A DNA stretch of 64,000 nucleotides from Salvelinus alpinus. Taxonomy: Eukaryota; Chordata; Actinopteri; Salmoniformes; Salmonidae. The DNA lies in the NCBI RefSeq assembly GCF_045679555.1, contig NC_092094.1, positions 36,844,430-36,908,429 on the forward strand, read 5' to 3'. How positions within the stretch are numbered: the stretch's first letter is position 1; each line of letters begins with the position of its first letter. The translations under genes and the position numbers were made by a program. Below are positions 1 through 13,156 of this stretch, piece by piece. The notes under the pieces were generated by a model. The model was not told where the DNA came from and did no database searches. It saw nothing but the letters and a program-made list of their open reading frames with translations.

Positions 1-734
1 ACACAGGGAAATCTGACAAAGCATGAGACACACTCGGTGTGAATAAGGGTGCGTTTCTTCACTTTGGTATGAACATATGGCTGATACTTGCTTAGATTGT
101 TGCAATAAACTATCACGAAGACTGATCATTGCTGAAAACTTATTTAAATTACTATTAAAAAAAAAGTAGTCAGGTTCGAGTTTATTTGGCACATTTGCAT
201 AAAACATGACTCATTGAACCAGTTCACCATTAGTTAATGTAGAATAATCAATATGTTGTTATCACTCATTTAAACACACAAATTAACAAGAATATTCAAA
301 ATCATAAAAACAATTGTACTCAGAAGACAGTGTTGAATTGGCTACTTCAGAAAACGGTCAACAACATTTATACATGTATAGTACATATAGAAAAGGTGAA
401 AGGAAACACTTTAGGAAAGATTTTCACATTCTGCAAAATCGCTTGCAAATACTATTGAGTTATTCATTGACCTGGCACACATTGCACACTTTATACAATT
501 AAGTGTTTTATTTTTAAACCTTTGCTTCATTTCAACATGTTTTTTAAATTCTCTTTTGGTCCAGCAATTGTGTTTTTGTGATGTACAGGGAATTTAGAAT
601 CTCAAATGTGCATTAAAACCAAACCTTTGTTAAAAATAAATGTAAGACAGTGGTGTTCCAAAAACCAAATCAACAAGTTACTGAAACCATGGCATTATTA
701 GTTCTGTGGGGTGGAAATGCATGTTACAGATGTA
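1..734. other. AT-rich non-coding stretch, no gene seen
   Basis: No reading frame here resembles a known protein; the 62-codon frame at 314-502 is low in information and probably chance. The stretch lies downstream of pskh1 on the minus strand and may be intergenic. Confidence 0.5.
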
Positions 735-2243
735 CAGTGCATTTGGAAAGTATTCAGACCCCTTGACTTTTTTCACATTTTGTTACATTACAGCTTTATT
801 CTAAAATTGATTGAATCGTTTTTTTTCTTAATCTATCTACACACAATACCCCATAATGACAAAGCAAAACTTTTTTTTAAATGTTAGCAAAACAGAAATA
901 TTACATTTACATAACTATTCAGAGCCGTTATTTTGTTGAAGCACCTTTGGCAGCAATTACAGCCTTGAGTATGACCCTACACACTTGGCACACTTGTATT
1001 TGGGGAGTTTCTCCCATTCTTATCTGCAGAGCCTCTCAAGCCCTGTCAGGTTGGATGGGGAACGTTGCTGCACAGCTATTTTCAGGTCTCTACAAAGATG
1101 TTCAAAGTCCGGGCTCTGGCTGGGCCACTCAAGGACATTCTTAGGGTCGTTGTCCTGTTGGAAGTTTAGCCTTAGCCCCAGTATGAGGTCCAGAGCACTC
1201 TGGAACAGGTTTTCATCAAGGCTCTCTCTGTCCTTTGCTCTGTTCATCTTTCCCTCAATCCTGACTAGTCTCCCAGTCCCTGCCACTGAAAAACATCTCC
1301 ACAGCATGATGCTGCCACCATGCTTCACTGTAGGGATGGTGCCAGGTTTCCTCCAGACTTGACTCTTGGTTTTCAGGCCAAAGAGTTCCATCTTGGTTTC
1401 ATCAGACCAGAGAATCTTGTTTCTCATGGTCTGAGAGTCCTTTAGGTGCCTTTTGGCAAACTCCAAGCAGGCTGTCATGTGCCTTTTACTGAGGAGTGGC
1501 TTCTGTCTTGCCACTCTACCATAAAGGCCTGATTTGTGGAGTGCTGCAGATATGGTTTGTCCTTCTGGAAGGTTCTCCCATCTCCACAGAGGAACTCTGG
1601 AGCTCTGTCAGAGTGACCATCAGGTTCTTGGTCACCTCCCTGACCAAGGCCTTTCTCCCCATATTGCGCCGTTTGGCCGGGAGGCCAGCTCTAGGAAGAG
1701 TTTTGGTGGTTCCAAACTTCTTCCATTTAAGAATGATGGAGGCCACTGTGTTCTTGGGGACCTTCAATGCTGCAGACATTTTTTGGTACCCTTCCCCAGA
1801 TCTGCGCCTCGACACAATCCTGTCTCGGAGCTCTACGGACAATTCCTTCGATCTCAGGGCTTGGTTTTTGCTCTGACATGCACTGTCAATTGTGGGACCT
1901 TATGTAGACAGGTGTGTGACTTTGCAAATCATGTCTAATCAATTGAATTTACCACAGATGGACTCTAATCAAGTTGTAGAAACATCAAAGATGATGAATG
2001 AAAACAGAATGCTCCTGAGCTCAATTTCAAGTCTCATAGCAAAGGTTCTGAAACCATATTTTCATAAGTAATCTGTTTTTTACTTTTCATACATTTGCAA
2101 ACATTTCTTTAAAAAAAAACTGTTTCACTTTGTCATTATGGGGTATTGTGTGTAGAGTGATGAGGGAAATGTATTTAATCCATTTTAGAAAAAGGCTGTA
2201 ACATAAAAAAGTCAAGGGGTCTGAAAACTTTCCAAATGCACTG
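735..2243 (-). mobile_element. Tc1-like transposon, dead copy (family A)
   Basis: The ends are inverted repeats: the left begins CAGTGCATTTGGAAAG at 735, and the right ends with its complement at 2243. TA dinucleotides flank it at 733-734 and 2244-2245, the standard Tc1/mariner target duplication. At 1509 bp it has the usual length for a complete Tc1 element. The same family recurs at 16208-17693 and 43002-44327. It lies downstream of pskh1. Confidence 0.93.
1020..1842 (-). pseudogene. Tc1-like transposase relic (family A)
   Basis: Two overlapping frames encode the parts of a Tc1 transposase. The first (1842-1516) is the N-terminal paired-like helix-turn-helix DNA-binding region, MSVELRDRIVSRRRSG through a KWKKFGTTK motif. 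The second (1514-1020) is the catalytic part, with LWSDETK for the first Asp and FQQDNDPK for the second. They are one residue out of frame near 1540-1560. After DNDPK the usual stretch before [10 protein letters not shown] is missing, and SPDFEHLCRDLK lacks the LNPIE that carries the catalytic Glu. The protein cannot be active. Confidence 0.9.
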
Positions 2244-2245
2244 TA

Positions 2246-4564
2246 TGCTGCATGACACACACAGAGTTGAACAAAAAAAGTGTCTACTTACAGAAACATG
2301 CACATAAATGACAACAATACAAATGTCATTAATAGGCACTTCATGTGACGAAGAGATGCTATTCAAATTGAGTTACCATTACGTCAACAGGTGACCAAGT
2401 GAACTATGTGGGGTGGGGGGACACACCACTGCACTTGACTGTGTGCAACAATTTACAAAACAAATAAACAGCAGTAGGACCGACAGTGTAGATGGAGCAT
2501 AATGTAACATTATAGAAATACCAAAAGAGAGACTGAGGTCAGCTGATACGGCTGTTGAATTTCCAGTATCTTTAAAAAAAAAAATGTACCTCAAAATACC
2601 AGCGCTTCTCACCGCAAATTACTTAAAAGTACATATGACCACATCATACCAATTGCTTACAATGGTTGTTCTGGTTGGTGTACAAAAAGGTAAACACAAA
2701 AGTATCTAACAAGAGCAGTTTTAATGAAGACATAAAACCTACAGCCTGTCAACACAATAACTAAAAGAGGTATAATTATTTCTTTTTTTTAACACACAAT
2801 TTCTTTTTGAAGCCCTTCAAAACACTTGAATGACCCCTCAAAATGAAGTGCTAGAAACTGGAAACAATCAGTTAAATGTGATCAGGTTCTTGATCCATCC
2901 CTTGAATATAATTAAAATAAGTGCATTCACAGGCTATAACAAGGTACGCTATACTTCATACTTCATAAAACTTTGAAGTATTGAAGATAATTATTTGAAA
3001 GAACAATGTAAAATACGTCATCACAACACTCCAAATTTGTTTTTAAGCATATTTTATGGCAATTATTCTTGACTTTTAAAAGACTTGACAATAGAGAACA
3101 AGTGCCAGATTTAATTTGGTCTCTCCCAATTGTCTGTGAGCTCTGACTGGCAAAGCATCCACAATATCACAAATATTGTCAATCTACTAACTATATGGTT
3201 TGGTCAATGACAATTATGGAAAAAAATACAATAAAAACATGACATGCCTAAATTACTTTCCAACAAATTGGAAAGACATTTGATATAACAAACTAAATGA
3301 ATACTGAGCCATCAACCAGTTCTCTCCATCAGTTAGTGATCTATTGGATCGATTCTCCATCAGTTTGTTAAATTACACATCCCTTGACGTGTATCCTTCA
3401 TTACAACAGGGCCGTCCATCTCAGACTGTGTAGCAGGACCAGGAAAGTGCAGAGACAGGACAGGGCTCGATCCGAGTAAGTCCCTACAATGACAACTATG
3501 CAAAAGCACTGGCTCATCTTTCCTTATTTAGAGTTTCCAGTCAACCTCCCATAGTCTTTTAAGATCACAGTTAAAAAAGAATCCCAAAATGAATAGAAAC
3601 AACTCCTACATTAACAGGTTATAAAAACTGAATCCTGGCAAGAAAAATACTTAATTTTCAAATCATGAAAGCAACTGGTCAGAATACAATAATATTGGAT
3701 ATACTAGACTTCTAAACCAAAATTAAATAAATAAATGTTTATTTTGGCATTCATTAAACAGGTTTCCATCCAACCTCCTATTTCTTTTAAGTCACGACGG
3801 GCCTGATGGAAACCGCACATTTTCCAGTAAACTTTCCAAATGTCGACAAAACAATATATGCTACACAAGGTGTGATCTTTTTGTGTCAGTAAAATTAATT
3901 ATCAGAGAAATGTAGGTGGAAATGCTTTTATGCGCAAATAGTGATAGAATAACCATCATATCGAAGTAAACTTGGAGTCACGTGATGACATGTATGGTCC
4001 TCCCACTACAACTCGGGAAACCATGCAGTTTATTAGGCTACAGATGAAATAAATTATGATGAACTTCACAGGGTGGTGAAAGTGCAAGGTGATGAGCTTG
4101 AATCTCCTTTCCAATAAATATTGAGGGTCTTATTCTGGTGACATGATGACCATAATAATCTCATCATATAGGCTATACCTGCACTGTATCTGCGAGCTGT
4201 TGGCTAGAGCGCAAGGGTCAGTACCAGAATGGGCACATCCGCTATATAACGCAACATTTTTTGTGACAAAACAATCTGAGTTGAAAATGCGATGGAAACC
4301 CATTTAACTTATATTTTTTAATATGGGAATTTAACCGCCAAAGTTATTTTTATGTACACTACGTCATCAAGCAAAGCCTTTCATCCGCAACAAGTTCATT
4401 TCCCGGAAACACATCTCTGGTGGGAAAATGTGCATATTGTTTTTATTCAATTTTTTTGAATATTCACAAGAAAATCTGTAGTCAATTGGATGGAAACCTT
4501 GCTTCTGACATACTTGTGTTTTAGCACAAAGTATACATTTTTTTCTTCCGTATCTCAGGATATA
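2246..4564. other. AT-rich unique sequence, no gene seen
   Basis: No protein-like frame or recognised repeat was found in about 2.3 kb. It lies 3' of pskh1, so part could be an extended 3' UTR or a regulatory region. No polyadenylation site could be picked with confidence. Confidence 0.45.
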
Positions 4565-4566
4565 TT

Positions 4567-5457
4567 CACTACATGACCAATAGTATGTGGACACCCCTTC
4601 AAATTAGTGGATTCGGCCATTTCAGCCACACCCATTGCTGACAGGTGTATAAAATCAAGCACACAGACATATAATCTGGGAGTAGAATGGCCCGTACTGA
4701 AGCGCTAAATTACTTACAATTGGGCACTGTCATAAGATGCCACCTTTCCAACAAGTCAGTACATCAAATTTCTGCTCTGCTAGAGCTTCCCCGGTCAAAT
4801 GTAAGTGCTGCTATTGTGATGTGAAAACTTCTAGGAGCAACAACGGCTCAGCTGCGAAGTGGTAAGCCACACAAGCTTATAGAACGGGACCGCATAGCGC
4901 GTAAAAATCGTCCGTCCTCAGTTGCAACACTCACTAGAGTTCCAAACTGCCTCTGGAAGCAACGTCAGCACAATAATTGTTAGTCAGGAGCTTCATGAAA
5001 TGGGTTTCCATGGCCAAGCAGCCACACCAGCCTAAGATCACCATGCACAATGCAAAGCGTTGGCTGGAGTGGTGTAAAGCTCGCCGCAATTGGACTCTGG
5101 AGCAGTGGAACCACATTCTCTGGAGTGATGAATCACGCTTCACCATCTCGCAGTCTAACGGACAAATCTGGGTTTGGTGGATGCCAGGAGAACACTAGCT
5201 GCCCCAATGCATAGTGCCAACTGTAAAGTTTGGTGGAGGAGAAATAATGGTCTGGGATGTTTTTCATGGTTCGGGCTAGGCCTCTTAGTTCTAGTGAAGG
5301 GAAATCTTAATGCTACAGCATACAATGATATTCTAGACGATTCGGTGCTTCCAACTTTGTGGCAACAGTTTGGGGAAGGTCCTTTCCTGTTGATTTTGAT
5401 GATTTTGGAATGAGATGTTCGACGAGCAGGTGTCCACATTCTTTTGGTCATGTAGTG
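4567..5457 (+). mobile_element. Tc1-like transposon, internally deleted (family B, ATGTGGACACC ends)
   Basis: The left end reads CACTACATGACC and the right ends with its complement, followed by TA at 5458-5459; the left flanking TA is degraded. The element is 891 bp because the 3' third of the transposase region is deleted. Other copies of the family are at 27463-30131 and 46868-50967, both split by later insertions. Confidence 0.88.
4687..5413 (+). pseudogene. Tc1-like transposase relic (family B)
   Basis: The start MARTEALNY at 4687 is followed by frameshifted pieces. A central frame (4977-5198) reads KPKITMHNAKRWLEW-like sequence and [10 protein letters not shown], carrying the first catalytic Asp. 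A second frame (5174-5413) ends at QQFGEGPF, just before the point where the second Asp (HDNAPVHK in sister copies) should come. The region coding that Asp, the PDLNPIE motif and the C-terminus is deleted. Confidence 0.85.
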
Positions 5458-5861
5458 TATCTCCACCAAAGCACTGTTCTTGTAACATCAATTCACAGCA
5501 AATAATCAAGAACGAGTGCAGGAACAGCATTTTAACACCCCTTCCTAAAACTTAATTCCTAGAATTTTGTTCAACAGATCCGTTTAGATGGGCAGCTTCA
5601 AGTGACCATTTCTACGGAAACAATATAATCATGACAACAATAAATAAATGTGAGACACACAAGGACAGGAAAGAAACATTAGGGAATAGGAATCTAGGAA
5701 AAAAGGGTGAAATATGAGGATGTTTTTCTTGCTGCCTCAGTGGCACTATGGCCTAGGAGCTGAATTGCTGTTCCAGGCAGCTGCTGGTAAGTCCCTGCTT
5801 GTGGTCTCAATGAGACACACAACATTATGAGTTTCAACATTGCAACCCACATAACTATTAC
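5458..5861 (-). other. pskh1: Probable start of the pskh1 3' UTR
   Basis: About 400 bases directly after the pskh1 stop codon (5864-5862, minus strand) hold no repeat and no coding frame. By position this is expected to be 3' UTR; no polyadenylation signal was assigned. Confidence 0.5.
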
Positions 5862-6179
5862 TCAGCCATTGTATTGTTGTTGGTAGCGGCGGTTGAGCTC
5901 ACGCAGCTCTTTCTCCCGAGCACGACGAGCCTTGTTGGACTTAGTGGAGCGGCTGGAGCGTGTGGACTGGGCAGACTTGGTACTGTGACAGCGTGATGAG
6001 GCCCTCTTCAGGAGGTTTTGGGAGATAGAGCGCTGCAGGTTCTTCATGGAGGATGACGCGGCCATGCTGACGATCCAGGGGTGCTTCAGAGCCTGGCCTG
6101 CTGTTAACCTCTCACTGGGGTCAACAGTCAGCACACGGTCGATGAAGTCCTTTGCCAGGTTGGACACACTGGGCCATGG
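5862..6179 (-). CDS. pskh1: pskh1, last coding exon (kinase C-lobe end and basic tail)
   Basis: This exon encodes residues 318-422 of protein serine kinase H1 and the stop codon. An acceptor reading CTGCTCAG (minus strand) ends at 6180, and the exon opens in phase 0 with [12 protein letters not shown], which continues the GKYSFSGE of the previous exon. It finishes the kinase domain ([20 protein letters not shown], then HPWIVSMAA). The tail is Ser/Arg/Lys-rich ([18 protein letters not shown]) and ends RYQQQYNG. From memory this tail is nearly identical to mammalian PSKH1. Joined length is 422 residues against about 424 in human. PSKH1 is reported at Golgi and centrosome membranes and in splicing-speckle regulation, which is family knowledge and not visible here. 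Confidence 0.96.
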   Translation of the reverse strand, partial: PWPSVSNLAKDFIDRVLTVDPSERLTAGQALKHPWIVSMAASSSMKNLQRSISQNLLKRASSRCHSTKSAQSTRSSRSTKSNKARRAREKELRELNRRYQQQYNG

Positions 6180-7121
6180 CTGAGCAGGAAGAAAGAAAGA
6201 GGTTTAAATGTTGAGAAACTGCACATTTCTATGCACTAGGGGGGGTGGTCGAATCAAAGTAATTAATTAGCAGAGAGAGTCAATTTCTCTAGCACACTGG
6301 TTGTTACCAGTTCAATTTTGGGGCATGGCTATAATGAACAATACACACAAGAGGGCAGCAGAGTGTAAAGCAGCTACAGTTTAATATTGCTGTACTGTAA
6401 GGCTCTGTAAACCTACAGGCTACATGTTAATAGCACAGTAGTAACTTCACAATGTGAACTTAAAGGCCAATTCTTTTTTTGTAGTGTAACATACGGCAAC
6501 GAGATATTGAGTACAATTTCTGAACCCTAGGATCCAAGGAAAAAGACATGGCCAAGCATGTCTTTCGCTCGTTCAAAGTGCTGTCCAATGATAAAGGACA
6601 GGGGGTGATTTGCCCTCAGACTACAGCATAAACATTAGGCCTTTATAAAGGAAGAATAGCTACACCCATGTATGTTACCCCCACTGAGAAGCTGAGCCAG
6701 TCTGATTCAGAGTATAAGAAAGGCCCCAACGCACGCACACATTGAGCATACTGTGGTTGCTTCCAGGATCTCCCGCCTTAAGCTACGTCACAAAGTCACG
6801 TAGGGGGGTCGTGTTGAACATTCAGAGATGACATGAGTATTACGCCCAGTTGAGAAACACAGACACATGTTTTTTATTAAAATTAAACCTAACACATAAG
6901 TAACTGTCTGCAATGCATCCAGAATGAATTTAACATTAAAAAAAAAAACTAAAAGAAATGTCACTTTCGTTTTGATTCTCTGCTGGGATTCAGGTGTTCA
7001 ACTCTTTTGGCATTATTGGGTAGCTTTCTAACTGTGAGGAATCTTTCTTTACTACAGTGGAGTGACTAAGTGCACTCAAGTGCCCTACTGTACACTTGTT
7101 TCTACCTCAGTCAGATGTTAC

Positions 7122-8907
7122 TAGGGCTGTTGCAGTGACCATATTACTGCTACACAAGTCACGACCGCAGTAAAATTCCAAGTGACCGTTGAGTCACGGT
7201 AATCTCACTTTATGCACTCTTAGACATGCGTTGGTAGTACTCAACTCACTAACAATCATCAGGACGCTAATGGCCTGGTACTCGGGACTCTATTGTCCCT
7301 CTAACCATTATGACGTCAATGCAAATTCAATCAAAAATCACATCAAACACTTATCATCAAAACAGTATGTGGTTTTAAAACTTACCTGTGACTGATCAAT
7401 TTGAGGAAAGTTAAACAATCGGTTGAAACAGTAGAAAACATGATCTTTGTGGATGTTTCAAAGCCCAACAACACTTTTAAGGTGAGGATTAATTCAAAAA
7501 CACCCATATGCATATTACAGCCTGTGCATATTAGAGCTTATGCATAGGTCTATATATGAGCCCAAGCACCCCCCAAAAAACTGAATTTAAAATAATGATT
7601 GTGCCTACACAATACATAGCCTAGCGCATATTATACATTGCAGAAAAACCACCAAAAAAACCCGAAGATGTCTTTGGTACATAATTACAAATAGTGTCCA
7701 ATTGGTGAATTTGTATTTGATTTTGAATAGGGATTGTTTTTACATTTTCATAATTAATAGGCTGACATTACCTGTAGCTACAGAATCTCTCACCACGGTG
7801 ATTTTCCATCTCCTCCCCTCTCTCCTTCATTCCTTTCTCGAGCACGCAGTGAGAGGGGCTGTCGACAGTTAATTAAATGTTTCGTTGTGAAAACATGTTA
7901 CTATTGATGTGCCCGAACAGGCTTCACTTGGTTTCCCAAATTAAGCATCGGGTAGCTGCAGGAACAGGATTGTAGAGCTCATGCTATAGAGAGTTTGGGA
8001 AGAATGTCACCTTTCACGTAGTGAGAGGCTGCATGCTCCTCAAATAGTGGTTAATGTGTGGAATGAAATAATCGGAGTAGCCTACCCCGGCATCAGTGAA
8101 AAACGAACCTGCGGGTAAGTGGCCTCCATTCGCTATTCGAGTGCATACAGACATCTTTTTTCCCATGCCCATTTGATAATGGACCATTATAAATCGAAAC
8201 AAATTTGACATATTAGTAAAGACAGATTAAATTGAGAATAGTCTGATGGGTGAAAATATGATCGATCACTTGATGAGATTAGCGTGTGCAGCCTGAAGCA
8301 AGGAACAGAGTACGTTTTTTTTTTACTTTCTCAAATCAATAGCCTATAGTCGCATCATGCAGCCCATATATTTTGATTTATAAGACATTGTAAGTTTTGT
8401 ACCATTCACAACTAAAGTTGCCAAACAGATTTAGAGTTAACATATAGGACCTGTTTCAAATGATCACTTTTACACTCAACATAGTCACTTCATAAGTGCA
8501 CTCGTTCCGGAATTGGGAAAAATATCCCTTCTATTTTATTTAGCTATAGTATAGTAAGAAGTATATAATGGTGTGGGATTTAGAGCATATATTGTTTGCA
8601 AAAAGAAGTAGCCTACAGCATGGTGCATAGCCAGATAACATACATTAGGGCAAATGTTCATCTGAAATACATTTTTGTCATTTCATGTTTCTTTAGACAG
8701 GACTAAAATAAATGGACTTATTGTGATGGTGTATATTCAATTGATATATTCTACTTTTTTAAATGTAGATGTTCCAAAGGCTCGCATCAGCAGCTTGTAT
8801 GCGTGGGGGCCTGGAGATGCTAAACGTGTTTGTTAATTACCAGAAGACCGGCAGTCTTTTGCATGACAATAACCAGCTAAGAAAATGTCATGACCGCCAC
8901 AGCCCTA
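7122..8907. mobile_element. Non-autonomous hAT transposon with 8-bp target duplication
   Basis: The ends are TAGGGCTGTTG on the left and CCACAGCCCTA on the right, flanked on both sides by the identical octamer GATGTTAC (7114-7121 and 8908-8915). An 8-bp duplication with short inverted ends is the hAT hallmark. Subterminal sequence repeats the same theme in opposite sense (GTCACGACCGC near the left, GTCATGACCGCC at the right). No transposase frame is seen within 1786 bp, so it must have moved in trans. Confidence 0.88.
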
Positions 8908-9318
8908 GATGTTACACCTCCTGAACTGTAAACTGCTGCATTTCCAATCACCCAGCAGGCACACAATATACATATTTTTAGACCCACAGATAAATCTCAT
9001 ATGAGCTTAATATACATGACACATATAGCTCACAGATATTACATCCCCAAACCGACATGATGCTGAAGGCATTTCTGATAATTACCATAATGTCCAATAC
9101 TCCAAAACAAACTACTCAAATATTTGTTTTAAAATCTACAGTGCCTTCAGAAAGTATTCATACTCCTTGACTTATTCCACTTTGTTGCGTTACAGCCTGA
9201 ATTCAAATATATTTTATTCTTGCCCATCAACAAACAATACTCAATGACAAATTGAAAACATGTTTTTAGAAATGTTTGTAAATCTACTGAAAATTAAATA
9301 GAGATCTAATTTAATATA

Positions 9319-10640
<1,322 letters not shown>

Positions 10641-12002
10641 TAAGTATTCACACCTCTGAGTCAATACAGTGATTATAGCTGTGTCTTTCTTTGCACACCT
10701 GGATTGTACATTTCCATTTGCACATTTATTTATTTTTTATGATTCAAGCTCTGTCAAGTTGGTTGTTGACGATTGCTAGACAGCCATTTTCAAGTTTTGC
10801 CATAGATTTCCAAGCCAAAACTTTAACTAGGCCCCCAGGAACAATCAATGTTGTCTTGGTAAGCAACTCCGGTGTACATTTGGCCTTGTGTTTTAGGTTA
10901 TTGTCCTGCTGAAAGGTGAATTTGTCTCCCAGTGTCTGTTGGAAAGCAGACTAAACCAGGTTTTCCTCTAGGATTTTGCCTGTGCTTAGCTCTATTCTGT
11001 TTCTTCTTATCCTAAAAAAACTCCCCAGTCCTTGCAGATGACAAGCATACCCATAACATGATGCAGCCACCACCATGCTTGAAAATATGAAGAGTGGTAC
11101 TCAGTGATGTGTTGTGTTTGCCCCAAACATAATGCTTTATACTCTGGACAAAGTTCATTTCTTTGCCATTTTTTTCCAGTTTTACTTTAGTGCCTTATTG
11201 CAAACAGGATGAATGTTTTGGAATATGTTCTATTTTGTACAGGCTTCCTTCTTTTCACTCAGTCAATTAAGTATGTATTGGGGAGTAACTACAATGTTGT
11301 TGATCCATCCTCAATTTTCTCCTATCACAGCCATTAAACTCTGCAACAGTTTTAAAGTCACCATTGGCCTCATGATGAAATCCCTGAGCGCTTTCCTTTC
11401 TCTTAGGCATCTGAGTTAGGAAGGACCCCTGTATCTTTGGGGTGAATGGGTGTAATGATACACCGTCCGAAGTGTAATTATTAACTTCATCGTGCTCAAA
11501 AGGATATTCAATGTCTGCTTTTTTTAAACCATCTACCAATAGGTGACCTTTCTGAGGAATTGGAAAACCTTAGTATTTTGAATGAATTTGTAAACATTTC
11601 TAAAAACATAATTCCACTTTGACATTATGGGGTATTGTGTGTAGGCCAGTGACACAAAATCTCAATTTAATCCATTTTAAATTCAGTCTAACACAAAAAA
11701 AATATGGAAAAAGTCAAGGGGTGAGAATACCTTCTAATGGCCATGTATGTACCAGTACATCGACTGGTATTGGTACCCTCTTCATCACTCACTAATATGT
11801 GGTGTGTGTCAGTGTATGTACTGTCCAAGTAAAATTGTCCAAGTAAAATATCCCCATGAGTATATCATATAACGTTATCAACACGTCAAAGGAGGACTGT
11901 TCGATAGGGGATTGTAGAATTATTGAGAAGTAGAGAGGACAACAAATTAGTAAGAAACAGAAAAGAAATGGATGAAGGGGGTGTAACGTCATAGATGCTT
12001 AC

Positions 12003-12953
12003 CTCCCCAGAAAAGCTGTACTTCCCCTTGAGGATCTGACGGTAGAGGCGCATGCGGTTGTCATCCTCAAAGGGCATGGTTCCACTCAGCAGAATGTAGG
12101 AGATGACCCCTAGAGCCCACATATCCACAGCATTGGTGTATGGCTTTCGTACCAGGATCTCTGGGGCAATGTACTCTGGTGTCCCACAAGTGGTCTTCAT
12201 CAAGCACTCATCACCCTTCTTACGAGTGCTGGCCAGCCCAAAGTCAGTGACCATAATCTTAGAGTCCGCACCGGGGTGATAGTAGAGCAGGTTCTCAGGC
12301 TTGAGGTCACGGTGGGTGATGCCAAGTGTATGTAGATACTTGACCCCGTCCAGTACCATCTGTAGGACACGTGTAGCATCACGCTCTGTGAAAGAACCAC
12401 GGGCGATGATACGGTCAAAAAGCTCTCCCCCTGTAGCCAGCTCCATCACCATGTATACTCTCTCAGCTGTCTCAAACACCTCCATCAGCTGGATAATGTT
12501 GGTGTGGCGTACACGCCGCAGGACACACAGCTCTGACTCACATACCTCACGTCCCTCTCTGTAGCGCGTCTCTATCATCTTGATGGCATAGGGCTGCCGC
12601 GTGCTCTTATGCTCCACTCGCACCACCCGGCTGAAGCTACCTCGGCCTATCAGCGCCTTAATGTCATATTTGGCTGTGACCCGTGGGTCAAACTTAGCTC
12701 TGTACTTGGCTACCTTGTTTCTGCGTGGGTCAGAGGCCTCTGGTTGGCCTGTATTTGTGGGTGCCTGGGCGGCTGAGAATGCTGCCTGGGGCGGGGAAGA
12801 GCCTGTTTTCTCCCCTCTCATTTTACTCCCACTGCCGTCGCCTCGGATGAAATGTTTGTAGATGTCGGTCTGGAGGGGATCCACCTTTTTGACCAAGTCT
12901 AGCTGGACATCTCCAGGTGGCTCAGGGAGGACCTTGCTCGTCCTGCACCCCAT
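12003..12953 (-). CDS. pskh1: pskh1, first coding exon (lipidated N-terminus and most of the kinase domain)
   Basis: This exon encodes residues 1-317 of PSKH1, a CaMK-group Ser/Thr kinase. The start is the ATG at 12953-12951, since MGCRTSKVLPEPP matches the family: Gly2 is the myristoylation site and Cys3 a palmitoylation site. An in-frame ATG 22 codons upstream (13019) would bury that Gly and is rejected. Visible kinase elements are the glycine loop GRGSFSRV (103-110), the ATP Lys in YAIKM (125), the HRDLKPEN catalytic loop (Asp216), DFG (237-239), and the TCGTPEYIAPE activation end (about 255-265). Residues 38-80 are a low-complexity linker that differs from mammals. The donor GAG|GTAAGC is at 12003/12002, phase 0. 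No lesion is seen, so the gene appears functional. Confidence 0.97.
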
Positions 12954-13156
12954 CACATCACAATCCTGTCCCACTGGGACCAGCAGGACATCCTCATCGC
13001 CCACGCAACATCCAAGCACTGAAAAGCATCAAGCCACAGGAGGCAGCCAATGTTCTTGAGGAAATGCTGCAGTGGCCCACTGAACCAATCACTGTGGCAG
13101 ACCACTCAGAAAACAGACTTCACTACACTGTAGTAGACTGATGAAATGGGGCAATT
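12954..13156 (-). other. pskh1: pskh1 5' UTR part of the coding exon and splice acceptor
   Basis: Upstream of the start, the minus strand reads a pyrimidine run ending TTCTTTCAG at 13157, a good 3' splice site. This suggests a 203-base untranslated leader in this exon and a non-coding exon 1 further upstream, as in mammalian PSKH1. Confidence 0.65.

Noticed and set aside
2379..2612. 77-codon minus-strand frame with hydrophobic character
   Set aside because: No family resemblance, low-complexity start, no splice or codon evidence; likely chance in AT-rich DNA.
12200..13141. Plus- and minus-strand frames of 60-90 codons overlapping the pskh1 coding exon
   Set aside because: They are out-of-frame shadows of a well-matched kinase exon.
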